From the NCBI GenBank assembly GCA_946406115.1, contig OX291553.1, forward strand, positions 14,513,001-14,577,000: a stretch of 64,000 nucleotides of DNA, written 5' to 3'. The DNA comes from Apoda limacodes (Eukaryota > Arthropoda > Insecta > Lepidoptera > Limacodidae). A model generated the notes under the pieces. The model saw nothing but the letters and a program-made list of their open reading frames with translations. It searched no databases and was not told where the DNA came from. Both the position numbers and the translations under genes were made by a program. This document shows positions 53,500 through 64,000 of this stretch, piece after piece (position 1 is the first letter of the stretch; each line of letters begins with the position of its first letter).

Positions 53500-54710
53500 T
53501 TAGCATTATTGAATAAATACATCTTGGCTATCGAAAAGACGTGCAGTCTAGTAATAAATGTTTAGCTGTATTAACAATTAATTTTAATTTACAGTTATTT
53601 ACAATACAATAAAAACAATTCATAATAAATTAAAAATATTACAATTGTTTGTTTTCGTTTCATAAATAGATAGATAGACACTGAAACGAAGTACAAATAA
53701 GGCCAGAATTGCAGTTGACTCAGAAAGTCGTTTGTAAGTTTGCTGCTATGTTTTTCCGTACATGTACATGCATCTTAAAAATTAAATTTTCACGGTGTTA
53801 AAAAAAGATATGGTATATAATTGATAATAAATAAAACGAACCCAAATTTGGTACTTGGGGGTATTTAAGGTCGGTGATAACAAAAATAGTTTCCCAGGTG
53901 CTTGGAGACCAGGACGTAGAGGTCGTTGTTCATCTCGTCGCTTTGCTTTAAATTCACCAAAAATCGATACTCAAGCAGGGTTATTTAGGGTAGTGACCCT
54001 AAATCACAAATATGTTTTCCAAAAATCCATGGCATCACTATAATTTTTTTTTAATATATTTAATAAACATAAGTCAGGGTTTTTTTTTTGGTTTCCTGAT
54101 CACAAATGTGATGTCCAAAAGGACGGAGTGAAGCAGTGCGTCATCAAACAACGAAGGTTTATAAGGTATAGTAAATATACAATTTATAAGTTGCAAGGTT
54201 AGCCCTACATAGACTTAGCGCTGGGTGCACCTGGGGACCAGTTTCTTTTTACTGTTTTGACTCAGTTCAGAGAAAATAATTGACGATCCCAAACTTACAA
54301 GCGGTATCAAATACTTGAGTCTGAAGAGACACTATGCCTTCCTGTGTTTGTTCTATCACAATTGTAGATCCGATTTGCTAATGATAATAATTGAATAAGA
54401 ATCTTAAGGGAAAATTAAATTGTTATGACAGATATCACTTATTTTTGATAGATTAATAAATTGCAATGCTCTTATTACGTTAAATTAAAAGCACTTTTAT
54501 CACCTCAAATCATAAATCATGTTTAATGTTTTGCGCGCAACATTTAATTTCCGCTTTTCAGACGAACTTGACAGCAAAGCTGAATCAAACAAAATGAAAA
54601 TGATTTCACTTCACAGCTATTAAATTGCTCATATGTCAATTTCGAATGTTATTATTAATGGTTAATATTCATATGTTTTCGTTAAATTTAATAATATAAG
54701 TCACTGATTA
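53500..54710. other. Gene-free stretch
   Basis: ORF 53855-54043 (GVFKVGDNKNSFPGAWRPGR..) has no recognised family. Its end overlaps a hairpin ATTTAGGGTAGTGACCCTAAAT at about 53984-54005. Otherwise AT-rich with no signal. Confidence 0.4.
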
Positions 54711-54716
54711 ATGTGA

Positions 54717-54865
54717 TAATAATAATAATAAAATTCTTTATTGCACTAATTTTGTACATATAGGCGAACTTAATGCATTCAGGCATTTTCTACCAGTTAA
54801 CTATTGCTAATGTAGACAAAATAATAAGGGGTTGTGCAGTGTTTGTTGTAATAGATGGAAGTAGC
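54717..54865 (-). mobile_element. LINE 3' end with (ATT)n tail
   Basis: Minus strand: AACTGGTAGAAAATGCCTGA, ATGCATTAAGTTCGCCTATA, TGTACAAAATTAGTGCAATA, AAGAATTTTATTATTATTAT. This is a widely distributed lepidopteran non-LTR retrotransposon 3' terminus. Confidence 0.65.
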
Positions 54866-54869
54866 TTCA

Positions 54870-57060
54870 ATAATAATAATAGATTTAGTAATTAGATTTT
54901 TTCAGAAATTTCTAGAAGGGGGCATAAATAGTTGAATTGAATTTTAAGTGAGAAAATCATGTCCAAATAAATAATAAAAAAAAAATGAAGATACTACATT
55001 ATAATTCCAAGGTCTGATATTAGCAAAAGCATGATGCAAAAAAAATTCGATTAAAAAAATCAGTCACCTCTAGTTTTCGCCAATTTTCGATTTAGTTTTA
55101 TCATATCTTGTAGTTGAAATTTCTGTGAAATGTCTTTGAAATTTTTAATACAAATTATATTATTAGAGTTATTGATATTAATTAATTGCGCCCATACTAC
55201 GTTCATATACCACGTTGTATTCATAATTCGACTGAATGTATGCTCTTTGGTAAATTGGTGTTCACTAATTGTAGACAAGTAAATTAAAATGAATAAAAGC
55301 CACAAGAATACACAAGTTGCTATAAACTTAACTGCCTCAAAGGTCGTATATTAATTTTCATGAGGTGAGAATGCTTGCTGTGAACTTGGGATCAAAAGGA
55401 TTCTCAAGGCATTCGCCACTTCGCGTGAGGGTTCGTACCTTGCTGAAGCACCCTCATACTCTGTTCTGTTTCTCATTTCAGTTACCTTCAAATTAAGGAA
55501 TATCAGAGTTATAAGAGATGATCTTTTGCATTCCTTTTAACGTAAGTACCTTATTATAAAGTTTCGAACCTTTAAAATATATGAGGTAACATTGATACAT
55601 ATAAATATATTTATATGCATTAGAAATATAAAAGATTTAAAAAAAAATGGCTTGAAATCATTTATTATATTTTGTTTCAGTTGATTTTATTATGAAAAAG
55701 CGGAATGGACAGGAAAATAAATAAAGTTACCAGTATCTACCTTTTGCTTTATATTTATTCCTGACAACTAATATGAGAGTTAAACCTCAAGACGAATATC
55801 ATTTAAATATTTCTATAGCTGTCAGGTAATTTTTGAAACGTAAACGAAATTTATATCATCTTATCTCACATATGACAATTCATGGTATTGAAAAGTAATA
55901 TCTGTGTCTGTGTTTTATTCAGTTTTGTTTTTATTTTAGCTATTAATTAATAGAAAGAAATATTAAGAATACCTATATCAACCTAAAATAAAAGGGGCGT
56001 AGCTTCAAGCCCAGCTGTAACCAATAAGTCTTTATATAATTTCTCAAGTAAACAAGTACATTATTCGTTTATACCACTGGGTTATCGGTAAAGGAAAACA
56101 TTGGAGGAGTAAAAAAGGCGTTTCTGATCGTTAGGTCCACAATCTGCAATGGCGTATAGGTAGCCAAAATGGCCCTCGCCCAAGGGTCTACTATTAATTA
56201 TTCTGTGCCCAAGGTGAGGGTGGGCTGTAGCTTGAGGGAATAACACTAAGTTTATCAGAAAAAAACTTCAAAACAAACGGTAATTAATGATTAAATGAAT
56301 ATTTACTCTTAATATAAGAAGAAAACTTCAAAGGCGCAAAAATTAATACTATATTATTACCTCTTACAATCCTATTAAGTATTCTTTTTGTAAAGTGGCC
56401 ATTTTAAAAACCATTAGAGTGATGAGAAATTTAAAATTAAGAGTTTAAGCAACGCTTTTCACATTTACTAAAGGAAAGATTAAGAATCCTTTTTACATCG
56501 TTTTTGTAATTATCTTTTTTATTAATGATTAGGGCTTTTTTAAGTTAAGAAAGTTAAAACGAAACTTATAAAATTCACTCAAGAAAAAAAAGAAAATAAG
56601 TTAGCCTTAAAATACACAATACATTTGATGTTTTTCTTCTTATTTAAATATTGTATTCTTTGAGTATGTAAATTTAATTAATTTAAATTAAATTATTATT
56701 AATTAATAAACTTATTATTATTACATAGATAAATAATGTCATCGTAGTATGCTCAAGAGGTAGAGCAGTGGATGCGCTGTCAGATAAATGTACGGCAATA
56801 TTATTATTTAATATTCGGTGAACAAAACGATTTTGAATGTATATGCGATGTCATTGCTCCAAATGCCGGAAGGTAAATATATCACAGTCAAAAACAGCAA
56901 AGGAAGCTCGGGCAAGATAGTCCTGGGCATTCACAACCTTATTAGCTATTTGATAATCGTCATCAGATAGATATAATTTTACTATCAGATCCTACAACCA
57001 TGTATAAAAGGATCTAGAATTCTTGTCTTATTAAATACCATTTTCAAAATTCATGAAGCA
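54870..57060. other. Gene-free stretch
   Basis: Mostly AT-rich. A repeat-like patch at 56140-56235 has GGCCCTCGCCCAAGGGTC and GCCCAAGGTGAGGGTGGGCT, which are partly complementary. A box A-like AGAGGTAGAGCAGTGGATGC at about 56757 has no box B. Confidence 0.4.
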
Positions 57061-57068
57061 TACCTTTG

Positions 57069-57518
57069 TTAGGGTTCCGTACCCAAAGGGTAATTAGCGG
57101 AACCCTATTACTAAGATTCAGCTGTCCGTCCGTCCGTCCGTCCTTCCGTCTGTCACCAGGCTGTATCTCATGAACCGAGATAGTTAGATAGTTGAAATTT
57201 TTACAGAAGATGTATTTCTGTTGCCGCTATAACACAGAATAAAATAAATATTTAAGGGGGCTTCAAAACAACAAACGTGATTTTTTTGCTCGATTTGCTC
57301 GATGTTGATAACGGCAACAGGTAGACGCTTAAAATAGTCACAGAATATTGAATTATATAGTCACTTTAATAATAAATAATTAAATTAAATTTAGAATAAA
57401 ACAGATATTTAAGGGGGGGCTCCCATACAACAAACGTGATTTTTTGCCATTTTTATAGATGATGGTACGAAACCCTCCGTGCGTGAGTCCGACTTGCACT
57501 TGGCCGATTTTTTTTTAT
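57069..57518 (-). repeat. 'GGGTTCCGTACC' interspersed repeat
   Basis: AGGGTTCCGTACCCAAAGGG, CTGTCCGTCCGTCCGTCCGT, CACCAGGCTGTATCTCATGA, CAGAAGATGTATTTCTGTTG, two TTTAAGGGGG..CAACAAACGTGA blocks, GATAACGGCAACAGGTAGAC, GCGTGAGTCCGACTTGCACT. Close to the copies at 18991 and 33971. Confidence 0.78.
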
Positions 57519-58212
57519 AAATTTGGCAACTAGCCTATTAAAACACTATAAAATTAGAAAAATTCAACGAAAAAAGTAATAGTCATGTTGAAGAAATTGA
57601 CAAGGGACCTTATAGGGAACAGTCTCGAGCTATTGGTACTCTGGAATTCCAGAGAAAAATGTATGCAAGTGCATTTACGGGTTTCGAGAGGTAAGTCCGA
57701 CTTCCATTCATTTTTGTCTCGAATTCCAGAGTCCGAATAAAACGAGACTATTTCCAATAACCTCCCAGAGCAATTCAGACATGGCTATTTTTAAAGTCAA
57801 AGTCGCTAGCAATATTTGCGGACAGCAATGGACCATTACACGTCGATTGGTTTCGTTTTTCTAACAGCTTAAGTACGTTTTTATGTTGATTGTCTTTTTT
57901 TTTATTTGCTTCGTTTTCTGTTTGGATTTTCTGCATCATTTTTCTATTTAATCATAATATGATAGCTGTTGTAGTTTTCCTTTTTGCCACTCTTCGTTTA
58001 TTTTTGCAATATTATATTTTCAAATGCTGCCATCTATGATTTTTTTAGTAAACTGCATACCGCATTTTTCTCTTACAGCGACATGGCGCTTTCCGGTTTA
58101 GACGAGCTGTTCGTTTCATTCAGTTATTGGCAAGAACAAACAGATGTCACTACAAGTTTATAATCCAGTTTTTAAATCCTAAACTTTATTAGGGTTAAAC
58201 AATATATAAATA

Positions 58213-58697
58213 CTACACCCGCCCTAAATTCGGCTTTTAATGTACTATTTCAACGGCAACTAATCAATTATAGAAAAAAAATCGTCTCACACTTTAAGTA
58301 GCCTATGTCCGTTTTTGGGACCCAAACTATCTCCATGCCAAATTTAATCTTAATTGGTACAGCGGTTTAAATGTGAAGAGGTAACAGACAGACAGACAGA
58401 CAGTACACACCTTAGAACCGAAATGGTCGCATTCAGTGCGGTTTCAGAGAAACTTCTTCCCACGAACGCTTGGGATGTGGAATAAGCTACCTGCCAAGGT
58501 TTTCTCTAAGGACTACAGTATGGGGTTCTTCAAGAAAGAAGTTATTAGATGCTTGAAGGGACAGCAACGCACGAGTGGTACCCCAGGTGTTGCAAGCATC
58601 CATAGGCTACGGTGACCGCTTATCATTAGGCGGTCCGTAAGTTTGTTTGCCACCGTGACAGACAAAGTTACTTTCGCATTTATAATATTATTATGGA
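58213..58697 (-). mobile_element. Helitron-like element carrying a nested LINE
   Basis: Minus strand: A|TCCATAATAATATTATAAAT, GCGAAAGTAACTTTGTCTGT, [LINE fragment], TGTCTGTCTGTCTGTCTGTT, CATTTAAACCGCTGTACC, AAACGGACATAGGCTAC, then the GAATTTAGGGCGGGTGTAG 3' motif. The final CTAG is lost. Confidence 0.65.
58405..58668 (+). pseudogene. LINE 3' fragment nested in a Helitron-like element
   Basis: TTAGAACCGAAATGGTCGCA, GTGCGGTTTCAGAGAAACTT, TGGGATGTGGAATAAGCTAC, TACAGTATGGGGTTCTTCAA, CAGCAACGCACGAGTGGTAC, TGTTGCAAGCATCCATAGGC, ending TTTGTTTGCCACC. Encodes RFQRNFFPRTLGMWNKLPAK, then YSMGFFKKEVIRCLKG. It interrupts the GACAGACAGACAG tract of the host element. Confidence 0.65.
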
Positions 58698-58849
58698 TTG
58701 TAAATAAAACCTTTTTTTTTATTTTTCATCAATTAGTATATTAAATAAAAAAAAAAAATGATACGGGCTAGTGTGTATGCAATAAACATTTTTTTTAAAT
58801 GAAATTAATAATAGGTAGGTACAGTGTACCTAATATGCAGTTTAGGTAA

Positions 58850-59135
58850 TCCATACTAATATTATAAATGTGAAACTAACTTCACGCTTAAACTGTTATG
58901 CCGATTACGATGAAATTCGGCTTTTTTCTATAACTGAGGAGTTACAGTTGAAATCCTACACCGATAACCAAATTTAGGGCTGGTGGAACCGCGGGCAAAT
59001 TTGTCATGGGGAAAGACATAGGCTACTTGAAAACGTCAACTATGAGGCGCCTTTCTTCTAAAACTGAGGAGTTACAGTTCAAATTCTACACTGATAACCA
59101 AATTTAGGGCGGGTGACGCCGCGGCTAAAAGCTAG
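58850..59135 (+). mobile_element. Helitron-like element with duplicated 3' segment, 286 bp
   Basis: A|TCCATACTAATATTATAAAT. Two successive 3' motifs (CCGATAACCAAATTTAGGGC at about 58961 and GATAACCAAATTTAGGGCGG at about 59094) are each preceded by AACTGAGGAGTTACAGTT. It ends GCTAAAAGCTAG|T at 59132-59135. Confidence 0.75.
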
Positions 59136-59447
59136 TATATAATATAAAATAATACGTATTTTAATATCCCATCAGAGAGAAATATGTTTTTAGATAGATT
59201 TTATCAAATAAATATTGTGCTATTGTTATATAAATTGTATTTATGATTGAAAATTACAGACGTTTATAAATAAATAGAACAGTACAATTGATAAAATGTG
59301 ATAATGGTTCTGCTAAAATATTTTATTATAAAATATTTTTAGTTTATTTCAAATTAAACATAAATTATTAATAGTTTACTTTAATACCTTTTTATTATTT
59401 AGTTATACATCATATTTTATAATAGTGTTTTCTCTGTTCATTTATTA

Positions 59448-59910
59448 CTAGCTTTTGCCAGCAGCTCCGCCCGCCCTAAATTTGGTTATCGGCGTGGGAT
59501 TCTTACGGAAACTTCTTGATTATACTAAAGAAGTTTATTGTAGCAAGCTAAAGCTACAATGGTTTGTTTGTGGAATTCAGTTATAATTACTCCCGCGAGT
59601 ACTATTGAATTTTTCGGGTTAAAAAGTAGCGTTTGTCTTTCTTCGTATTTTTAACTATCTTTGTGCTTATTTCATTTCAATTGGATGCTCTGTTGCGGCA
59701 GAATTGAGTTATAGTTATAGCATACATCATATATAACGTTATAGTTATTCTCGTGAGAAGTTTTCTGGGGTGTAAAATAGCCAATGTCCCTCTCCAGGGC
59801 TCACGCTATCTTCATAACAAATTTTATCTATCCGGTTTCCGATCAATCTAGTTGTGATTGAGTAACAAACAACCAAACATCCAAACTTTCGCATGAATAA
59901 TACTAATGGA
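59448..59910 (-). mobile_element. Helitron-like element, about 463 bp
   Basis: CTAG at 59448-59451 is the 3' end. Minus strand: TCCATTAGTATTATTCATGC, GAAAGTTTGGATGTTTGGTT, GTTTGTTACTCAATCACAAC, CACGCCGATAACCAAATTTA, GGGCGGGCGGAGCTGCTGGC, AAAAGCTAG. A decayed second 5' segment in the middle makes it longer than its relatives. Confidence 0.72.
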
Positions 59911-59937
59911 ATAGCTGGAATATTGAATTAATGGAAT

Positions 59938-60030
59938 AATGAATTTTTCCAGCAGCTCCACCCGCCCTAAATTTAATTATCGGCGTGGGATTCTTACGTG
60001 AAATCCTTAATTATACTAATAAATTTTGTA
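59938..60030 (-). mobile_element. Helitron-like 3' fragment
   Basis: TTTTTCCAGCAGCTCCACCC, GCCCTAAATTTAATTATCGG, CGTGGGATTCTTACGTGAAA, CCTTAATTATACTAATAAAT: the 3' part of the same family, lacking CTAG. Confidence 0.6.
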
Positions 60031-60039
60031 ATACAGAAA

Positions 60040-61590
60040 TAGTAAATAATAATATTGAAAATGTAAGTAATTTACAAAAATATATTTTAAATCATATAAT
60101 GGAATTCTAACTTACCTACATTCGATTGTTGCCGGATCGAACTTTAATTATCCAGGACACATCATATGATAATAATATGAAAAAAAAACAACGACAATGC
60201 AACAATGTACTGCAAAAATGCATAGGCGTATCCAGGACTTTTGAGGGAGGAGGTTTACAGTGTTACCATGTCGTAGTAAGCCGTGCTAGTTTTTCACTCT
60301 GGGAATTTAAAAATAGTAACACTTATACAGGAGTATATAAATAGTTCAAAATTCAGCATTAAAAAATTAAAGCCTGTAAAAAATAAAGTAAATCATATGT
60401 TTTAAATGACAAAAGCCCCCAGCTTTGCGATTTAGTGTAGTCTACCTTTGTAGACAAAGGGTAGTTGTGCCGAACGTAGTCCTACTGAGTTTGGGCTGAG
60501 TCGTCTTTATAAGTATTCTGGACATAGATGAAATCCAGTGTCTGATAATGAAGACAGCGGTAGACACTTGTACATACCAACCTTTATAAAACTAGAAAAT
60601 AAAAATGTATTCAGGAACTTTTAGGTTTCATGCTTTTATTAAATCTATTCCCATGGGAATTCTCAAGCGCATTAAAAAACAGAGTAATGTTTAGAACAGA
60701 GAATGTTGAGGTCGAATAAAGCCGTCTAGACAAAACAATCGCACCAATCTCACGGTAAGTACGGGTGAGGGAGCGACCCTTACGGGTCTCAGTGGCGCAG
60801 GGAGCTGTGTTCAAAGTGCTTTTGAGTTTTCCGTAATGTGTCCTCTTCTCTTATTACTATTCCGATCTCCGTCCTCTGAACAGTCTATGTGTGTGGTGTA
60901 AAAGCTCTAAGTAAAAAAAGTTTTTTGCGCTCTACACATCACATTTTATTGATTTTCTAGTTTTAGTAGATAATCTTCCGTATAGTTTTTATGTTTTCTT
61001 CTATATATTTACTTTCAAAATAAAATTAAGTCTTTAGAAGTTGTTAAGTTCGAAAATACGGTGAATTTTAAACATTTGTATACAGTGAAGAAGATTAGGG
61101 AAATTAAGACAGCAGGAGCTAGCGGAAGACGAAAACATAGTCAAACGAAAACAAGCAAAGTCCTGTATAACCCCATTCCAGAAATTAAAAGAACATTAAG
61201 GAAAAGCTCACTTTGAGCGTGTGATTCCTGTAGTTTAAAAGCATTACAAACAAAAATAATAGAAGCTCAAGAAAATTCGAACCTACGACAAATTTACGAA
61301 GTCATGCAATACAAAGCTGGCTGATGATCATAATAAGCTACCGGAACTGTTAATACATAATGAAACGCCTACACCGAACTACAAAAGACTAACTACACAA
61401 ATAAGAACACAACAAAAAAAGTATTTCCTAAATACTCATCACTTGCTTCTTCATTTCATCGCAAATCAGAAGATTCACCGATAGACACCGAAACGATCGC
61501 AATTACATTTCAAGCCCGCTACAAAGTACGCACATTACTGAAAATAATTCCTGTACGAATCACAAGGTCCTAAACTGCTTACATTCCCAA
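60040..61590. other. Gene-free stretch, probably old element debris
   Basis: GC-richer patches at 60400-60560 and 60720-60870 with no recognised motif. The plus-strand text 61075-61210 (KKIREIKTAGASGRRKH in one frame) could be upstream coding debris of the LINE relic at 61600. Confidence 0.35.
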
Positions 61591-61599
61591 ATGTTAGTC

Positions 61600-61830
61600 A
61601 AATCCAGACACGTATTAATATTAATGGCGAGAAATTAGAACTTCAAACTCAACAGTCTTTCTTGGCATAACGCTGGACTCCAAATTTCAATGGGGCCTCA
61701 TATTCATAACATATCCAAAAAAACTTAGCTCTGCTGTGTATGCGATCAAGAAAATAAGACAATTGATCGATTTCGGCACTGCAAAAATAGTATATTATAG
61801 CTATTTCCATAGTTTAATCTTATTTTTTAT
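61600..61830 (+). pseudogene. LINE reverse-transcriptase relic
   Basis: Encodes INGEKLELQ, FLGITLDSKFQWG, KKLSSAVYAIKKIRQLIDFG and TAKIVYYSYFHSL. This is the conserved 'FLG...D..L.W..H......KLS.A...I..+R......VYY..F.S' region that follows the RT domain in jockey/CR1-type LINEs. An internal indel alters W..H..., and stops precede and follow it. Confidence 0.65.
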
Positions 61831-62479
61831 TTAAAACATTGATTGTATATTTTATGACTTTGAACACCTAAGTCTTATTTAACAACGGGTCGCCAGTGAC
61901 ACGCTAAGACAACCGTTCTTATCATACAATACCTACAAATGACATCAGCGCAACTTTTGGATTTAGCTTCTGTACTGTGAAGAAGACCCTTACTTTGATT
62001 AAATTACCGAATAACACAACAAAGTAAGTAATTTAATTGTAATAAGAGTATCAGATTTAATATCATATAATATTTTTTTGATAACAGTTAAACAATAATT
62101 TATAAAAGCATCACAACCTGGATCTCGCCAACTACTGATAAGACTAATCTATATTAGAGTAAACCCAAATATCTGTTCAACCCTTGCATTGCTGGCATAC
62201 ATAGAAAGCACTTAATCTATCAGATCCAAAGAATCGAACGAAATTTTAATTAGAACTTATAGAGAAACCTTTTAATAAAGTAGATTCCCAAACTATTGCA
62301 CTAGAAAAAAGTGTTGTTGCACATGTATTTACATTAGCCGCACATAAAAGAGGTATTAGTCTGAAAGTAGTAAGGCGGGCTGCAGGTTAAAGTTCTACTT
62401 CTTTAATGATATTACTAAAAGAACCTTGTAAATCCAATCACAAAGTTTTTGTGAATGCTACATATATTTGATGTTTGAT

Positions 62480-62860
62480 TAATACCACAGTTACTTATCG
62501 CGACTTACAAATAATTTTTTTTCTGATCTGTCTATGCAGTTGGCTGATGCAGCCATTACTGCTCCGCCGCGCTTTTCTCCTTCCGAGCCTCGCCCCATAT
62601 AGCACCCAACGCTCAAGGGCTCCCCGCGGGGGGAGCCTCGACTTGGGTTGTCGCTCTTGGGGTCGTCCCTTCGATCAGCGTGAGCCTCGAACCCGAAGGT
62701 GAGGCAGCGCCAGGGGAGGGGAGTACCCCGCTACGCGGTTGCGATTGCGAGTAAGTGGGGGCGAGAAGCGCCCCGGCACTCTTTGATACCTCGTGTATCC
62801 GTGTGTTCGCCGACGAAACCGGGGACGTCGGCGTCATATTAGGGGGAGGCCCTATTAGTG
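62480..62860. other. GC-rich island, probable retroelement fragment
   Basis: Very high GC (GGCTCCCCGCGGGGGGAGCC is a near-perfect palindrome at about 62618-62637) in AT-rich surroundings. Overlapping Pro/Ser/Arg-rich ORFs on both strands (62475-62702 plus, 62837-62613 minus) resemble the N-terminal part of GC-rich retroelement ORFs in composition only. No domain seen. Confidence 0.35.
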
Positions 62861-63010
62861 GTGGTTGTTGAGACTAGTTTCGTTATCCGGATAGCGAGAT
62901 CGTCGTCTGCGGCCGTTATTCTATCAAAAAATACTATAATTATCTGCAATCAGTAAACTCATGTATGGTCTTAGGTTCAGAGCCGAAGTATGATTGAGAA
63001 TTGAACAAAT

Positions 63011-63306
63011 TTACCTTGTGAAGTTCGATTCTTAATATACGACGATATAAACCAAAGACCTTTACAAAACTCCGACCTATCCTAATACTCAGGGACCCTG
63101 CTAAAATAATTCTTATCATGATCTCAAAAAGAAATAATTGTGCAGGCAACTGTCACTGCTTGAAGTGAGACACAAGCTATTTTCTATTTCTTGAACTGGT
63201 CTGTTAACTTTTAAAAATGTGACATTTGTGGACTGCAATTAGTAAACGCACGGAACGAACTTTAGTTCAGAACCTCGCATAATTGGAATCGAACTTCACA
63301 AGGTAA
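63011..63306. repeat. 21-bp inverted repeat pair flanking 254 bp
   Basis: TTACCTTGTGAAGTTCGATT (63011) is the reverse complement of the AATCGAACTTCACAAGGTAA string at 63287-63306. The same string recurs in the second tandem unit. No ORF or transposase is associated. Confidence 0.7.
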
Positions 63307-64000
63307 GTTTATTTAATTTTCTAGTAAAAAAATCTACTAACCGATTTATAACTACCTACGCATATTGAAATAACAGCATCAAAAGTTTGCATAGAGTAAA
63401 CGATAATTGTTTTAGCACATACGTGTTGTAAGAAACTTATTTAACTATATTATGGAATCCATTTTATCACATTAACGTGTCTGCTCAAATCGTCACTGTT
63501 GCTATATGAATAACTTTTAAGAGAAATATTTCAATTTTAAAAACTAAACACTTATCTCCTATGCATTAATTATTTAAAGTTTATTTTACTAGTACGGGTC
63601 ATGTGCATACTTCAACACAACATCGTTCCGTGCGATCTTTAGTTCAGAACCTCGCATAATTGGAATCGAACTTCACAAGGTAAGTTCATTTAATTTTCTA
63701 GTAAAAAAATCTACTAACCGATTTATAACTTCCTCCGCATATTGAAATAACAGCAACAAAAGTTTGCATAGAGTAAGCGATAATTGTATTAGCACATACG
63801 TGTTGTAAGAAACTTATTTAACCATATTATGGAATCCATTTTATCACATTAACGTGTCTGCTCAAATCGTCACTGTTGCTATATGAATAACTTTAAAGAG
63901 AAATATTTCAAATTTAAAATGAAACATTTATCTCTTATGCATCAATTATATAAAGTTTATTTTACCAGTAGGTGCGGGCCATGATAAGTTAAACTTGCCA
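63261..64000 (+). repeat. 377-bp tandem duplication at the right edge
   Basis: TTTAGTTCAGAACCTCGCAT starts at 63261 and again at 63638. The copies stay highly similar to about 63975, with scattered substitutions (for example ACTACCTACG versus ACTTCCTCCG). The start of each unit contains AATCGAACTTCACAAGGTAA, which holds an AAG|GTAAGT donor-like string. A diverged relative begins at about 62944 (GCAATCAGTAAACTCATGTA). Confidence 0.88.

Noticed and set aside
56745..56800. tRNA-like box A (AGAGGTAGAGCAGTGGATGC)
   Set aside because: No box B at the expected distance and no cloverleaf.
1..64000. CRISPR arrays, rRNA genes, bacterial operons, integrated virus genes
   Set aside because: No regular spacer-repeat array, rRNA signature or viral protein motif was seen. 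Tandem arrays here are eukaryotic minisatellites.

Overview
This window looks like lepidopteran (moth or butterfly) nuclear DNA. It is very AT-rich, has long intergenic spaces and short exons with GT..AG introns. It is full of repeats typical of Lepidoptera: TC...CTAG Helitron-like elements, tRNA-derived SINEs, a 'GGGTTCCGTACC' interspersed repeat, LINE 3' ends, foldback MITEs and a mariner relic. No bacterial-type gene organisation is present.

One gene could be reconstructed. It lies on the minus strand, coding 34581 down to 25489, in nine exons that join in frame to a predicted 367-residue protein. The order is signal peptide, three immunoglobulin domains, short linker and hydrophobic C-terminal tail of GPI-anchor type. 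The sequence pattern is that of the Dpr-interacting protein (DIP)/lachesin-like family of neuronal cell-surface IgSF proteins. The exon junctions were found by eye from splice consensus, phase and protein continuity. Seven of the nine exons are too short to appear as ORFs of 60 or more codons.

Layout. 1-25.4 kb: intergenic, with dispersed repeats at 0.66, 1.7, 2.6, 19 and 19.6 kb, SINE remnants at 3.0 and 4.6 kb, Helitron-like copies at 7.9, 12.5-13.0 and 20.4-21.3 kb, LINE 3' ends at 13.6, 14.8 and 15.1-15.9 kb, and MITEs at 12.0 and 24.7 kb. 25.5-34.6 kb: the DIP-like gene. Its introns hold a SINE whose tail abuts the last splice acceptor, two minisatellites, a 68-nt hairpin, a tandem duplication and one interspersed repeat. 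35-43 kb: a nested foldback element, LINE ORF-like relics and a 100-113 bp tandem duplication. 43.6-46.5 kb: a diverged satellite array of roughly 140-bp units. 47-60 kb: a mariner pseudogene and more Helitron, LINE and interspersed-repeat copies, some nested. 60-64 kb: a LINE reverse-transcriptase relic, a GC-rich island and a 377-bp tandem duplication running off the right end.

Apart from the DIP-like gene I found no host gene. Most other long ORFs are chance ORFs or pieces of repeats. No tRNA, rRNA or CRISPR locus is evident. Names of transposon families are from recognition of hallmarks, not from a database search.
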